Below, one piece after another: positions 33,200 through 40,964 of a stretch of DNA of 64,000 nt. The first letter of the stretch is position 1, and each line of letters starts with the position of its first letter. The position numbers were made by a program, and so were the translations under genes. This stretch comes from Bacillota bacterium. GTDB lineage: Bacteria; Bacillota; Bacilli; Paenibacillales; NBRC-103111. The notes under the pieces are model-generated. The model was not told where the DNA came from and did not search any database. It was given only the letters and a program-made list of their open reading frames with translations. The stretch spans positions 35,966 to 99,965 of the forward strand of contig JAEWGW010000029.1 of assembly GCA_023388055.1 (NCBI GenBank), read 5' to 3'.

Positions 33200-34624
33200 A
33201 TGTCTGTTCAAAAAGTGCTGGATACCATTAAGGAAAAGGGTATTGAATGGGTTGATTTTCGGTTTACTGATATTGGCGGCAAATCCCATCACTTGTCTGT
33301 TCCCGCTGTAGAAGTAGAGGCTGAAACCTTCGAAACTGGTGTTGCATTCGACGGTTCCTCCATCACCGGCTTCCGGGGAATTGAAGAATCCGACATGGTA
33401 ATGATGCCGGACACGGACTCCGCCTTTGTTGATCCGTTCACTGCACATCCTACACTGGTTCTGCTTTGTGACATTTATACTCCTGACGGAGTCCGTTATG
33501 ACCGCGACCCCCGCAGCATTGCTGTGAAGGCCGAGGAATACCTGAAAACCACCGGACTGGGAACAGATGCTTATTTTGCTCCTGAATCCGAGTTCTTTAT
33601 CTTTGACGATGTACGCTACGAAAGCGGCATGAACAAGTCCTTCTATGAAGTGGATTCTGAAGAAGCTGCATGGAACACTGGCCGCAAGGAAGAAGGCGGC
33701 AACCTGGCCTTCAAAACCGGCGTTAAGGGCGGTTATTTCCCGGTAGCACCTACTGATACCCAACAAGACATCCGCTCCGAAATGTGCCGTCTTCTGCAAG
33801 AAGCTGGCCTGCGCATCGAGCGTCATCACCACGAAGTTGCAACTGCCGGCCAAGGCGAAATCAACTTCCGCTTCAGCACCCTGACCAAAACTGCCGACAA
33901 CCTGCAAAAGTATAAATATATCGTGCAAAACGTTGCCCGCCAATACGGCAAGGTTGCAACCTTCATGCCGAAGCCGCTTTTCGGCGACAACGGCAGCGGC
34001 ATGCATGTGCATCAATCCATTTTCAACGACGGCAACCCGCTGTTCTACGAAAAAGGCGCATATGCCAACCTGAGCCAAATGGCGATTTATTATATCGGCG
34101 GAATCCTGCACCATGCACCGTCCCTGATCGCACTGACCAATCCGTCCACCAACTCCTTCAAGCGTCTGGTTCCGGGTTATGAAGCACCGGTTAACCTGGT
34201 ATTCTCCAAGGGCAACCGTTCCGCGGCTGTACGTATCCCGATCGCTGCCGTAACTCCGAAGGGCTGCCGTATCGAGTTCCGTACTCCGGACTCCACTGCT
34301 AACCCGTACCTGGCTTTTGCAGCTATGCTGTTGGCCGGTTTGGACGGCATCAAGAACAAGATCGACCCGACTGCTCTGGGTTATGGTCCGCTGGACAAGA
34401 ACATCTACGAGCTGTCTGACGAAGAGAAGAAGGAAATCCGCAGTGTACCGGGCACCCTGGAGGAAGCTCTGGACGCTCTGGAAGCCAACCACTCCTTCTT
34501 GACTGAGTCCGGCGTATTCACCGAAGACTTCATCGCCAACTTCATCGACCTGAAGCGTGCTGAAGCCAAGGCTGTTGCCATCCGCGTTCACCCGCATGAA
34601 TACTCCCTGTATTTCGGAGTGTAA
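33200..34624 (+). CDS. glnA: Glutamine synthetase, GSI-beta-like (474 residues)
   Basis: A type I glutamine synthetase with FDGSSITGFRGIEESDM, PESEFFIFD, MPKPLFGDNGSGMHVHQS and NPSTNSFKRLVPGYEAPV. At 474 residues it is longer than the 444-residue alpha type of Bacillus. It carries beta-type features: KGGYFPVAPTDTQQDIRSEM and a late loop DKNIYELSDEEKKEI whose Y403 lines up with the adenylylated Tyr397 of Escherichia coli. The ending HPHEYSLYFGV also follows the enterobacterial form. The ATG follows AGGGAGG. It stands alone, without glnR, but has GlnR/TnrA-type control upstream and a terminator downstream. Reaction: ATP-dependent glutamate amidation. Confidence 0.95.
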   Translation: MSVQKVLDTIKEKGIEWVDFRFTDIGGKSHHLSVPAVEVEAETFETGVAFDGSSITGFRGIEESDMVMMPDTDSAFVDPFTAHPTLVLLCDIYTPDGVRYDRDPRSIAVKAEEYLKTTGLGTDAYFAPESEFFIFDDVRYESGMNKSFYEVDSEEAAWNTGRKEEGGNLAFKTGVKGGYFPVAPTDTQQDIRSEMCRLLQEAGLRIERHHHEVATAGQGEINFRFSTLTKTADNLQKYKYIVQNVARQYGKVATFMPKPLFGDNGSGMHVHQSIFNDGNPLFYEKGAYANLSQMAIYYIGGILHHAPSLIALTNPSTNSFKRLVPGYEAPVNLVFSKGNRSAAVRIPIAAVTPKGCRIEFRTPDSTANPYLAFAAMLLAGLDGIKNKIDPTALGYGPLDKNIYELSDEEKKEIRSVPGTLEEALDALEANHSFLTESGVFTEDFIANFIDLKRAEAKAVAIRVHPHEYSLYFGV

Positions 34625-34650
34625 TCATCCATTCAAATTATTGATCGCAG

Positions 34651-34675
34651 CCCCCGGTTCTCCGGGGGTTTTTTT
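34651..34675 (+). terminator. Terminator after glnA
   Basis: CCCCCGG, TTCT loop, CCGGGGG, then seven T. Confidence 0.92.
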
Positions 34676-34837
34676 GTTGTTGAAGGTCGGTGTGTGGGCC
34701 TCTGCTTATCTCCGTCCAGCTCTAGTCGCAAAGTTCCGTTATAGCGGCAAACTACGAAATTAGCTGACGAAGACTTTATTATCCAACTGTAATATTTTGA
34801 GGGTTGATGGAGCTTTGGCGGGTATGGTAGCCTAAAT

Positions 34838-34970
34838 AGAGCCGAATCCGGTATGGATGCTTCCATATAAACAACCGGTACGGGGGACGATTTACAGGGG
34901 TGAATGCGCGCTGCTGTCAGGCGCCTAGGGAGCAACCTTCTTCCCGAACCCGTCAACTAACCTCGGAGGC
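34838..34970 (+). promoter_or_regulatory. c-di-AMP riboswitch (ydaO/yuaA class)
   Basis: The leader holds the class's conserved blocks in order: GAGCCGAATCCGG, CGGGGGACGA, CAGGGGTGAAT, CTAGGGAGCAACCTTCTTCC, CGAACCCGTCAACTAACCTC and GGAGGC. These switches usually turn genes off when c-di-AMP is high and often control wall hydrolases and osmolyte transport. A small TCATCCG/CGGATGA hairpin just before the ribosome site could be part of the expression platform. The transcription start was not located; glnA's terminator isolates it from upstream. Confidence 0.85.
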
Positions 34971-35021
34971 AGAGCATCATCCGGCATTACGCGGATGAAA
35001 TACTCAGGAGGTCCATCATCC

Positions 35022-35858
35022 ATGCCTATGTTCAACCAAAAGAAATGGGCTGCAGGTGTATGCGCTGCAGCAATTTCTGTCTGTGCGTTTGCGGCTCCCG
35101 CCGCGCATGCTGAGGTCGCCCCTTTGGCGGAAACGCTTTCTGTCAAGGTGCAGGTCAACACGGAATTGATCCAGTTTCCCGACGCCCAGCCCTTTATTGA
35201 TAACCAGGGACGTACCCAGGTGCCCGTCCGTTTTGTAAGCGAGGAATTGGGCTACCAGGTGGATTGGTCCCGCTTGTCCGACGGACAAATCAATGTGCAG
35301 CTGAAGAATGACGCGGGCAAAATCCTGACGCTGGAAACGGGCAAAACCATGGCTACGGTGGATGGAAAGGCTGAAGCTATGGACACTGCAGCAGTGCTGC
35401 TTGACGGCAGGGTTTATGTCCCCTTGCGGTTCATTTCGGAAGCAAAAGGGATCCGTGTGCAGTGGGACTCCAGCAATTTTATCGCCATTCTGAATGAGGA
35501 CGGCAACTACCATGCTCCGGCTTGGTATGCCCCGCGGATGAAGCTGTTATCCACCTTTACCGCTACGGCTTACTCCGCTGATCCCAAGGAAAACGGCGGG
35601 TATGGGGCAGTGGATTATTTCGGCAACCCGCTGAAGGTGGGAACTGTTGCGGTGGATCCATCCGTCATCCCCCTGGGCACCAGACTTTATGTAGAAGGGT
35701 ATGACTTTAACGGTCTGCCGGTAGGCGGGATGCTTGCGGAAGCTACGGACACAGGCAATGCTCTTAAGGGGAACCGGATTGATATTTTTGTGCCGGGAGC
35801 CCGTGAGGAGCTGAAGAAATTCGGATACCAGCAGGTGAAGGTGTATCTCCTTCCCTAA
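35022..35858 (+). CDS. Secreted protein with copper-amine-oxidase-N-like and 3D domains
   Basis: 278 residues: cleavable signal peptide (AAPAAHA), a copper_amine_oxidase_N-type domain (about 40-165) with the paired motif VPVRFVSEELGYQVDW and VPLRFISEAKGIRVQW, and a C-terminal 3D domain (about 185-278) with VDPSVIPLGTRLYV, EATDTGNALKG and NRIDIFVPG. 3D domains are tied to peptidoglycan cleavage or remodelling; the CuAO-N-like domain is thought to bind wall glycans. The ATG at 35022 follows AGGAGGT at 9 nt. It is under the c-di-AMP riboswitch and ends at a terminator at 35874. Confidence 0.85.
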   Translation: MPMFNQKKWAAGVCAAAISVCAFAAPAAHAEVAPLAETLSVKVQVNTELIQFPDAQPFIDNQGRTQVPVRFVSEELGYQVDWSRLSDGQINVQLKNDAGKILTLETGKTMATVDGKAEAMDTAAVLLDGRVYVPLRFISEAKGIRVQWDSSNFIAILNEDGNYHAPAWYAPRMKLLSTFTATAYSADPKENGGYGAVDYFGNPLKVGTVAVDPSVIPLGTRLYVEGYDFNGLPVGGMLAEATDTGNALKGNRIDIFVPGAREELKKFGYQQVKVYLLP

Positions 35859-35873
35859 TTAAAAGGCGCCATT

Positions 35874-35913
35874 AGCCGGCCATACGGAGCAATAACTCCG
35901 GGTGGCTTTTTTT
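35874..35913 (+). terminator. Terminator after the riboswitch-controlled 3D gene
   Basis: AGCC...CGGAG and CTCCG...GGCT with internal mismatches, followed by TTTTTTTG. Confidence 0.65.
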
Positions 35914-36071
35914 GTGCGGAAAACCAAGCAAGGAATGGAAGAAAACATCACACGAAGAAAGGAGGCTTGTCCTGCTTATTCTCTTGATAAAATAAATTTA
36001 TCATGTAAAAATATGGTTCATAACCGCTGTAAAGAATAAAAGAAAATTTCTGTGAATGCGCTTAAAGCTAC

Positions 36072-36100
36072 TTGATGAACCTATTGAATCTTGCTATCAT
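36072..36100 (+). promoter_or_regulatory. Promoter of serC
   Basis: TTGATG (36072-36077) and TATCAT (36095-36100) with a 17-nt spacer, 34 nt before the serC start. Confidence 0.55.
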
Positions 36101-36133
36101 AGACACAAACGTGAAGGGTTGGTGTGGAATTTC

Positions 36134-37216
36134 ATGAGTAGAGCCTATAATTTTAATGCAGGGCCTGCGGCGCTCCCGCTGGAAGTATTGCAGAAGGCGC
36201 AGGAAGAGATTGTTGATTTTAAAGGGATCGGCATGTCCATCATGGAGGTATCCCACCGCAGCAAGGAGTATGAAGCGGTCAACGACGAAACCCAACAGCT
36301 GCTTCTTGAGCTTCTGGAGCTCCCTGCCGGCTATAAGGTGCTGTTCCTGCAAGGCGGAGCCAGCACACAGTTCGCTATGCTTCCTATGAATCTGCTCACC
36401 GCGGGCAAGGTAGGCAGCTATGTCATGACCGGCTCTTGGGCCGAGAAGGCCATTCAGGAAGCCAAACTCATCGGAGAAACCCATATCGCCGCCAGCTCCA
36501 AGGAAGGCGTTCTACATATTCCCGCTTTGAGCGAAATCGAAATCCCGGAGAACGCGGCTTATCTGCACGTCACCTCCAATGAAACTATTGCCGGCACCCA
36601 ATACCAGGAGTTCCCGGATACAGGCAGCATTCCTCTGGTATCGGATATGTCCAGTGATATCCTGTCCCGGCGTATTGATGCCTCCAAGTTCTCCCTGATC
36701 TATGCTGGTGCTCAGAAGAACCTGGGTCCTTCGGGCGTAACTATCGTGGTAGCCAAGGAAGATCTGTTCAACAACGCACCCAAGACCATTCCTACCATGC
36801 TTCGTTACAGCACTTATCTGAAGAACAATTCCCTGTACAACACGCCGCCGGTATATTCCATTTATATGGTGAACCTGGTGCTGAAGTGGGTCAAGGAGCA
36901 GGGCGGGGTAGCAGCTGTCGAGAAGATCAACCGCGAGAAGACCGACCTGATCTACAATACGCTGGATAACAGCGGCGGCTTCTATGAAGGAATGGCTCAG
37001 AAGGACAGCCGTTCCATTATGAACGTAACCTTCAAGCTGCAATCCGAGGAGCTTGAGAAGGAATTCCTCGCATTGGCCAAGAAGAACGGCTTCGTAGGCC
37101 TGGGCGGTCACCGCAGCGTCGGCCATCTCCGCGCTTCCACTTATAACGCAGTTCCTTACGCAAGCTGCAAGGCGCTGGTGGATCTGCTGGACGAATTCAA
37201 GCGCACACACGGCTAA
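36134..37216 (+). CDS. serC: Phosphoserine aminotransferase
   Basis: A 360-residue PLP class V aminotransferase converting 3-phosphohydroxypyruvate to phosphoserine (serine synthesis) and probably also serving pyridoxal synthesis. The N-terminus is RAYNFNAGPAALP, the PLP lysine is K195 in IYAGAQKNLGPSGVTIV, and other marks are FLQGGASTQFAMLPMNL, ETIAGTQY and GLGGHRSVGHLRASTYNA. The ATG at 36134 gives the exact family length; the longer reading frame from 36056 starts upstream of the promoter -10. The gene is monocistronic, with a perfect terminator. Confidence 0.96.
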   Translation: MSRAYNFNAGPAALPLEVLQKAQEEIVDFKGIGMSIMEVSHRSKEYEAVNDETQQLLLELLELPAGYKVLFLQGGASTQFAMLPMNLLTAGKVGSYVMTGSWAEKAIQEAKLIGETHIAASSKEGVLHIPALSEIEIPENAAYLHVTSNETIAGTQYQEFPDTGSIPLVSDMSSDILSRRIDASKFSLIYAGAQKNLGPSGVTIVVAKEDLFNNAPKTIPTMLRYSTYLKNNSLYNTPPVYSIYMVNLVLKWVKEQGGVAAVEKINREKTDLIYNTLDNSGGFYEGMAQKDSRSIMNVTFKLQSEELEKEFLALAKKNGFVGLGGHRSVGHLRASTYNAVPYASCKALVDLLDEFKRTHG

Positions 37217-37244
37217 TTTGAAAAGAATACATGGCATTTTTTCT

Positions 37245-37276
37245 AACCCGACAGGACGGTTCCTGTCGGGTTTTTG
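37245..37276 (+). terminator. Terminator after serC
   Basis: AACCCGACAGGA and TCCTGTCGGGTT, a 12-bp perfect stem with a 4-nt loop and TTTTT. Confidence 0.93.
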
Positions 37277-37374
37277 CATGTTATGATATCTATCACAGAA
37301 TATTTTATCAAACATAGGTAAAATGATGTCAAAAAACCTGACAAGGTTGCTGAAGGCAGAGGGCTGATGCGCAA

Positions 37375-39054
37375 ATGAAGCTTACAATAGGACGCAAGTT
37401 AATCGGCGGTTTTTTGGCAGTCGCATGTTTTATGGTCATTGTCATCGGCTTATTCTACCGTTCCTTGGGCGACGTCGAATCACGGTTTCATGCATTGGTG
37501 GATGAACGAGTGAGGGTGCTGACTCACGCCCAGTTGATTCAATCTGCAGGTCTTCAGCAAAATGACTATATACGGGAATATTATCTGACACAGACGCCTG
37601 CGTCCATCGAACGGATGGCAGAGGCCAATGCGCGGGTGATCAGTCTGGTGGAGGAAACACTTCCCTTAGTCACCTCGGAGGAGGATGCCGGGCGCTTCGA
37701 ACGGCTGAAGGGGTTGGCGCTGGATTACAAGGAGCGGGTAGATACCGCTTTGGCAATGCCCCCGGACAAAGGGCTGCGGGAGGCGGAATTCAGCGTATTC
37801 CCGGTGGCTACCCAATTGGCCGTCCTGGCGGAAAATCTGGCTAATGACCAATTGGCCCTCATGACTCAGGAGCAGCAGGCGGTGAAGGATTCCGTGCTTG
37901 GGGACAAGCGGCTTGCGTTGGGGGCGGGGATTGGCGCAACGGTGCTGTCCTTGGCCATCGGCTTCCTGATCGCCTTCGCCATCTCCCGGCCCATCCGCAG
38001 GATTACAGACGCGGCGAGAGAGATTGCCGCAGGCAACCTCCAGCATAAAGAGCTGGAGGTGCGGACCAAGGATGAAATTCAAGAGCTGTCTGAAGCATTC
38101 CTGGATATGATGGGACAGCTCCGCGGCATTATCGGCAAGGTGGATGAAGGGGCAGCGCAATTGGTGGCCAGCGCCAAGATGATGAGCGCCAATGCGGAGA
38201 TGACATCGGCGGCTACCCAGCATATAACGGATGCAGCCCAAGAGGTGGCTGCCGGCTCGGAGCAGCAGGTCCGCGGTGCGGAGGACAGTGCCAGAGCCAT
38301 GGAGGAAATGAGCCAGGGGATCACCCGTATCGCCGAGTCGTCTGCGGCGGTGCATGAGGTGACTGTTCATGCCAGACAGCAGGCGGATGAAGGCAATGCG
38401 GCGGCTCAGCATGCCGTGAGACAGATGAATACCGTGTATCAGTCGGCAAACCTTGCAGCAGAGCGTGTGAAGCGTCTGGGAGAGCGCTCCGGGCAGATCG
38501 GCGAGATCATCGGGGTGATGTCGGGAATCGCATCCCAGACGAGCCTGCTGGCCCTGAATGCCTCCATAGAAGCAGCTAGAGCCGGGGAGCAGGGCAGAGG
38601 TTTTGTGGTGGTAGCATCCGAGGTCAAGAAGCTGGCCATCCAATCCGAGGAAGCGGCAAGACAGATCACGGAGCTGATCCGCCAGGTTCAGTTGGAAACG
38701 GAGGCGGCTGTGAAGGGGATGCAGGAAGGTATGGTGCAAAGCCGGGAGGGCCTGGCCGTGGTGGAATCGGCAGGGGAAGCCTTCGGCAGCATACGGTCCG
38801 CTATCATTGGGGTGGTCACCCAAATCGAAGAGGTCTCCGCAACCGCCCAAGAAATGTCCGCCGGAACCCAGGAGGTAGCAGCCTCTGTAGAGGAAACCTC
38901 CCGTATTGCCCGCCAATCCAGCAGGCAAATCCAGGAGGTGGCAGCCACCACGGAGGAGCAGTTGGCCTCCATGCAGGAGATTACGGCCTCTGCCGGTTCC
39001 TTGAACAGCATGGCGGAGGAGCTGCAGCAGGCGGTGTCCCGGTTTAAGCTGTAG
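37375..39054 (+). CDS. Methyl-accepting chemotaxis protein
   Basis: A 559-residue receptor: membrane segment about 8-28, extracellular four-helix-bundle-type sensor of about 150 residues, second membrane segment about 183-205, HAMP (ISRPIRRITDAAREIAAGNL) and a long cytoplasmic coiled hairpin. The signalling tip is intact (IGVMSGIASQTSLLALNASI then EAARAGEQGRGFVVVASEVK). Gln/Glu methylation pairs are plausible along the flanking helices. It signals to CheA/CheW; the ligand is unknown. The ATG at 37375 follows AGAGGG; an out-of-frame ATG just before it stops after three codons. It is a single gene, convergent with the PhoP-like regulator. Confidence 0.93.
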   Translation: MKLTIGRKLIGGFLAVACFMVIVIGLFYRSLGDVESRFHALVDERVRVLTHAQLIQSAGLQQNDYIREYYLTQTPASIERMAEANARVISLVEETLPLVTSEEDAGRFERLKGLALDYKERVDTALAMPPDKGLREAEFSVFPVATQLAVLAENLANDQLALMTQEQQAVKDSVLGDKRLALGAGIGATVLSLAIGFLIAFAISRPIRRITDAAREIAAGNLQHKELEVRTKDEIQELSEAFLDMMGQLRGIIGKVDEGAAQLVASAKMMSANAEMTSAATQHITDAAQEVAAGSEQQVRGAEDSARAMEEMSQGITRIAESSAAVHEVTVHARQQADEGNAAAQHAVRQMNTVYQSANLAAERVKRLGERSGQIGEIIGVMSGIASQTSLLALNASIEAARAGEQGRGFVVVASEVKKLAIQSEEAARQITELIRQVQLETEAAVKGMQEGMVQSREGLAVVESAGEAFGSIRSAIIGVVTQIEEVSATAQEMSAGTQEVAASVEETSRIARQSSRQIQEVAATTEEQLASMQEITASAGSLNSMAEELQQAVSRFKL

Positions 39055-39061
39055 CCGCGAT

Positions 39062-39088
39062 CCCCCAAAAGTGACGAGATGCTCTGTA
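39062..39088 (+). repeat. Truncated CCCCCAAAAGTGA repeat, copy 3
   Basis: CCCCCAAAAGTGACGAGATG followed by CTCTGTA matches the first 27 nt of the copies at 10425 and 26526; the second half is missing. Confidence 0.6.
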
Positions 39089-39097
39089 TTAGACAAC

Positions 39098-39133
39098 AAG
39101 CAGGCTGAACCGTTAAAAGCGGCCAGCCTGCTT
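39098..39133. terminator. Bidirectional terminator between chemoreceptor and PhoP-like gene
   Basis: AAGCAGGCTG and CAGCCTGCTT form a 10-bp perfect stem with a loop of about 16 nt, T-rich on both sides. Confidence 0.7.
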
Positions 39134-39148
39134 TACACGTAAGCCTTT

Positions 39149-39871
39149 TTAGGAAAAGGACGCCTCCCGTACCGGCTCGCGCAGCTTATACCCTACATTG
39201 CGTACGGTCACAATATATTGGGGGTTCTTCACATCCGACTCGATCTTATCCCGAAGATGGCTGATATGCACGTCCACAATCCGGGTATCTCCCACAAAGT
39301 GATAGTCCCACACCCCCAGCAAAAGCTGCTGCCGCGACAGCACCATTCCCCGGTGTTTGCACAGAAAAACCAGCAGTTCAAATTCCTTCGGGGTCAAATC
39401 CAGCAGCTCCTCATTCAACAACGCCTCCCGCTGCTCGGGAGACACCAGAAGTCCGCCCACCTGGTAGGTGGGGGCCGGCTCCTGCTTCTCCTCCAACCCG
39501 TGCATCCGGGCACGCCGGAGCAGGGCGTGAATACGGGAGACCAGCTCCATGGGGCTGAAGGGTTTGGTCATATAATCGTCAGCGCCGTTGTCCAGCCCGG
39601 CAATTCTATCATTGAGCTCCTGCATGGCCGACAGCATAATAATGGGGGTGCGGATGCGGGAGTTCCGCAGCTTGCGGCATACCTGGATGCCGTCCAGCTT
39701 GGGCAGCATCAGATCCAACACCACCAGATCCGGCTTAAAGGAATGGACAGCCTCAAACACCGCTTCCCCATCCATCACACATTTCACATCATAACCCGCC
39801 TGCTTCAAGTTGAAGTCGATGAGGGTGGAAATGGAAGGCTCGTCATCGACAACCAAGATTTTTGTCTTCAT
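39149..39871 (-). CDS. PhoP-like OmpR-family response regulator (orphan)
   Basis: 240 residues: receiver with VVDDEPS, phospho-acceptor D53 in LVVLDLMLPKLDG and YMTKPF, and a winged helix (LTPKEFELLVFLCKHRGMVL, IVTVRNVGYKLR). The ATG is preceded by AAAGGAGAG. It most resembles PhoP/YycF-type regulators, but no kinase gene is adjacent on either side, so it either shares a kinase or its partner is elsewhere. Target genes cannot be inferred from this window. Confidence 0.88.
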   Translation of the reverse strand: MKTKILVVDDEPSISTLIDFNLKQAGYDVKCVMDGEAVFEAVHSFKPDLVVLDLMLPKLDGIQVCRKLRNSRIRTPIIMLSAMQELNDRIAGLDNGADDYMTKPFSPMELVSRIHALLRRARMHGLEEKQEPAPTYQVGGLLVSPEQREALLNEELLDLTPKEFELLVFLCKHRGMVLSRQQLLLGVWDYHFVGDTRIVDVHISHLRDKIESDVKNPQYIVTVRNVGYKLREPVREASFS

Positions 39872-40038
39872 GGCGACTCTCCTTTAGTTTTTCGGACACG
39901 AAAAATGTCTATTGTTTCACCCAGTATGACAGCTTCCTGCTATGGCGGTATTAAGGGATCGTAAAGCCGGTGTAAATTTTCTGCTGAAATGTTGTATAAT
40001 AGATAGCCGGAGCGTTTATTTCTTGTGAGGTGACGATT

Positions 40039-40503
40039 GTGGCTTTTCATATTGTGCTGGTGGAGCCGGAAATTCCGGCGAATACCGGCAATATTGCGCG
40101 GACCTGCGCTGCTACGGGAACGCATCTCCATCTGGTGCGTCCGCTGGGCTTTAATACCGATGACAAAACCTTAAAGCGTGCTGGTTTGGACTATTGGCAT
40201 GCCGTCCAGGTTCATTATCATGACAGCTTCCAGGAGGTGAAGGACCTGTATCCGGAGGCCCGTTTCTTCTGTGCCACTACCAAAACGGACAAGCTGTATA
40301 CGGATATGGCTTACCGGGACGGGGATTTTCTGGTGTTTGGCAAGGAAACCAAGGGTCTGGGACCGGATATTATCCAAGCCCACGCGGATTCGGCGATCCG
40401 GATGCCGATGACGGATGCGGTCCGTTCCTTGAACCTGTCCAATTCAGCGGCGATTATTTTGTACGAAGCGTTAAGACAAAATGGGTTTTTAGAACTGAAA
40501 TAA
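40039..40503 (+). CDS. trmL: tRNA (cytidine/uridine-34-2'-O)-methyltransferase
   Basis: A 154-residue SPOUT methyltransferase that 2'-O-methylates the wobble base of tRNA-Leu species. Motifs: VEPEIPANTGNIARTCAATG, FGKETKGLGPDII and MPMTDAVRSLNLSNSAAIIL (the knot that binds SAM). The GTG at 40039 gives the usual family start (xxFHIVLVEPEIP) and lies 8 nt after GAGG; the GTG at 40030 overlaps that site. A TATAAT at 39995-40000 with a weak -35 is the likely promoter. Confidence 0.94.
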   Translation: MAFHIVLVEPEIPANTGNIARTCAATGTHLHLVRPLGFNTDDKTLKRAGLDYWHAVQVHYHDSFQEVKDLYPEARFFCATTKTDKLYTDMAYRDGDFLVFGKETKGLGPDIIQAHADSAIRMPMTDAVRSLNLSNSAAIILYEALRQNGFLELK

Positions 40504-40634
40504 AGCAGAAATCCTTCTATTTAAATATTTTTTTAACATTTTTAAGTCAATTTTTATGTTTCTAGCAGGGTTTTTTGTATTAATATTGAATTGTTATAGA
40601 GCAAGAATAATTATCTTTTAGAGGAGGGTACGTC

Positions 40635-40889
40635 ATGAAACCAGCAGGTGTCGTGCGCAAGGTAGATCAACTGGGCCGCATCGTGTTACCGAAATCGCTG
40701 CGCAAGCGGTATCAGATGAACGAGGGAGATCCCGTTGAGATTTTGGTTCAAGGCGACCATATTATCTTGGAACGTTACCGTCCGAGATGTGTGTTTTGCG
40801 GGTCTATGGAGGAAGTAACAGACTTCAAGGAAAAACAGATTTGTTCCGGTTGCTTGCGCGAAATGAACATGCTGTTGAAACAGGCCTGA
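40635..40889 (+). CDS. AbrB-family transition-state regulator with C-terminal Cys pairs
   Basis: 84 residues. The N-terminal swapped-hairpin DNA-binding domain is clear (VVRKVDQLGRIVLPKSLRKR, then GDPVEILVQGDHIILERY). Unlike Bacillus AbrB, the C-terminal half carries two CxxC pairs (CVFCGSMEE and ICSGCLRE), suggesting zinc binding that may drive oligomerisation. The gene is preceded by an unusually AT-rich 130 nt with TTGAAT and a possible AATTAT -10, typical of AbrB-bound regions; autoregulation is plausible. GAGGAGGG precedes the ATG. Confidence 0.9.
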   Translation: MKPAGVVRKVDQLGRIVLPKSLRKRYQMNEGDPVEILVQGDHIILERYRPRCVFCGSMEEVTDFKEKQICSGCLREMNMLLKQA

Positions 40890-40910
40890 TTTGTTTCAAA
40901 AGTTCCACAT

Positions 40911-40960
40911 AAAAAGCATCACAATTTCGGCCCTGAGGCCGTCGTGATGCTTCTTTTTTT
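40911..40960. terminator. Terminator between the AbrB-like gene and the glycosidase gene
   Basis: AAGCATCAC and GTGATGCTT enclose an inner CGGCC/GGCCG stem, followed by CTTTTTTTT on the plus strand and an A-run upstream, so it can work in both directions. Confidence 0.85.
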
Positions 40961-40964
40961 TGCC

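Noticed and set aside
33194..34597. 467-codon minus-strand open frame opposite glnA
   Set aside because: It is antisense to a complete glutamine synthetase; long antisense frames are common in highly biased genes of this GC content.
34730..34780. A fourth 2+2 repeat element (GTTCCGTTATAGC and nearby) before the c-di-AMP riboswitch
   Set aside because: Only one partial repeat with no partner at about 50 nt; not enough to call.
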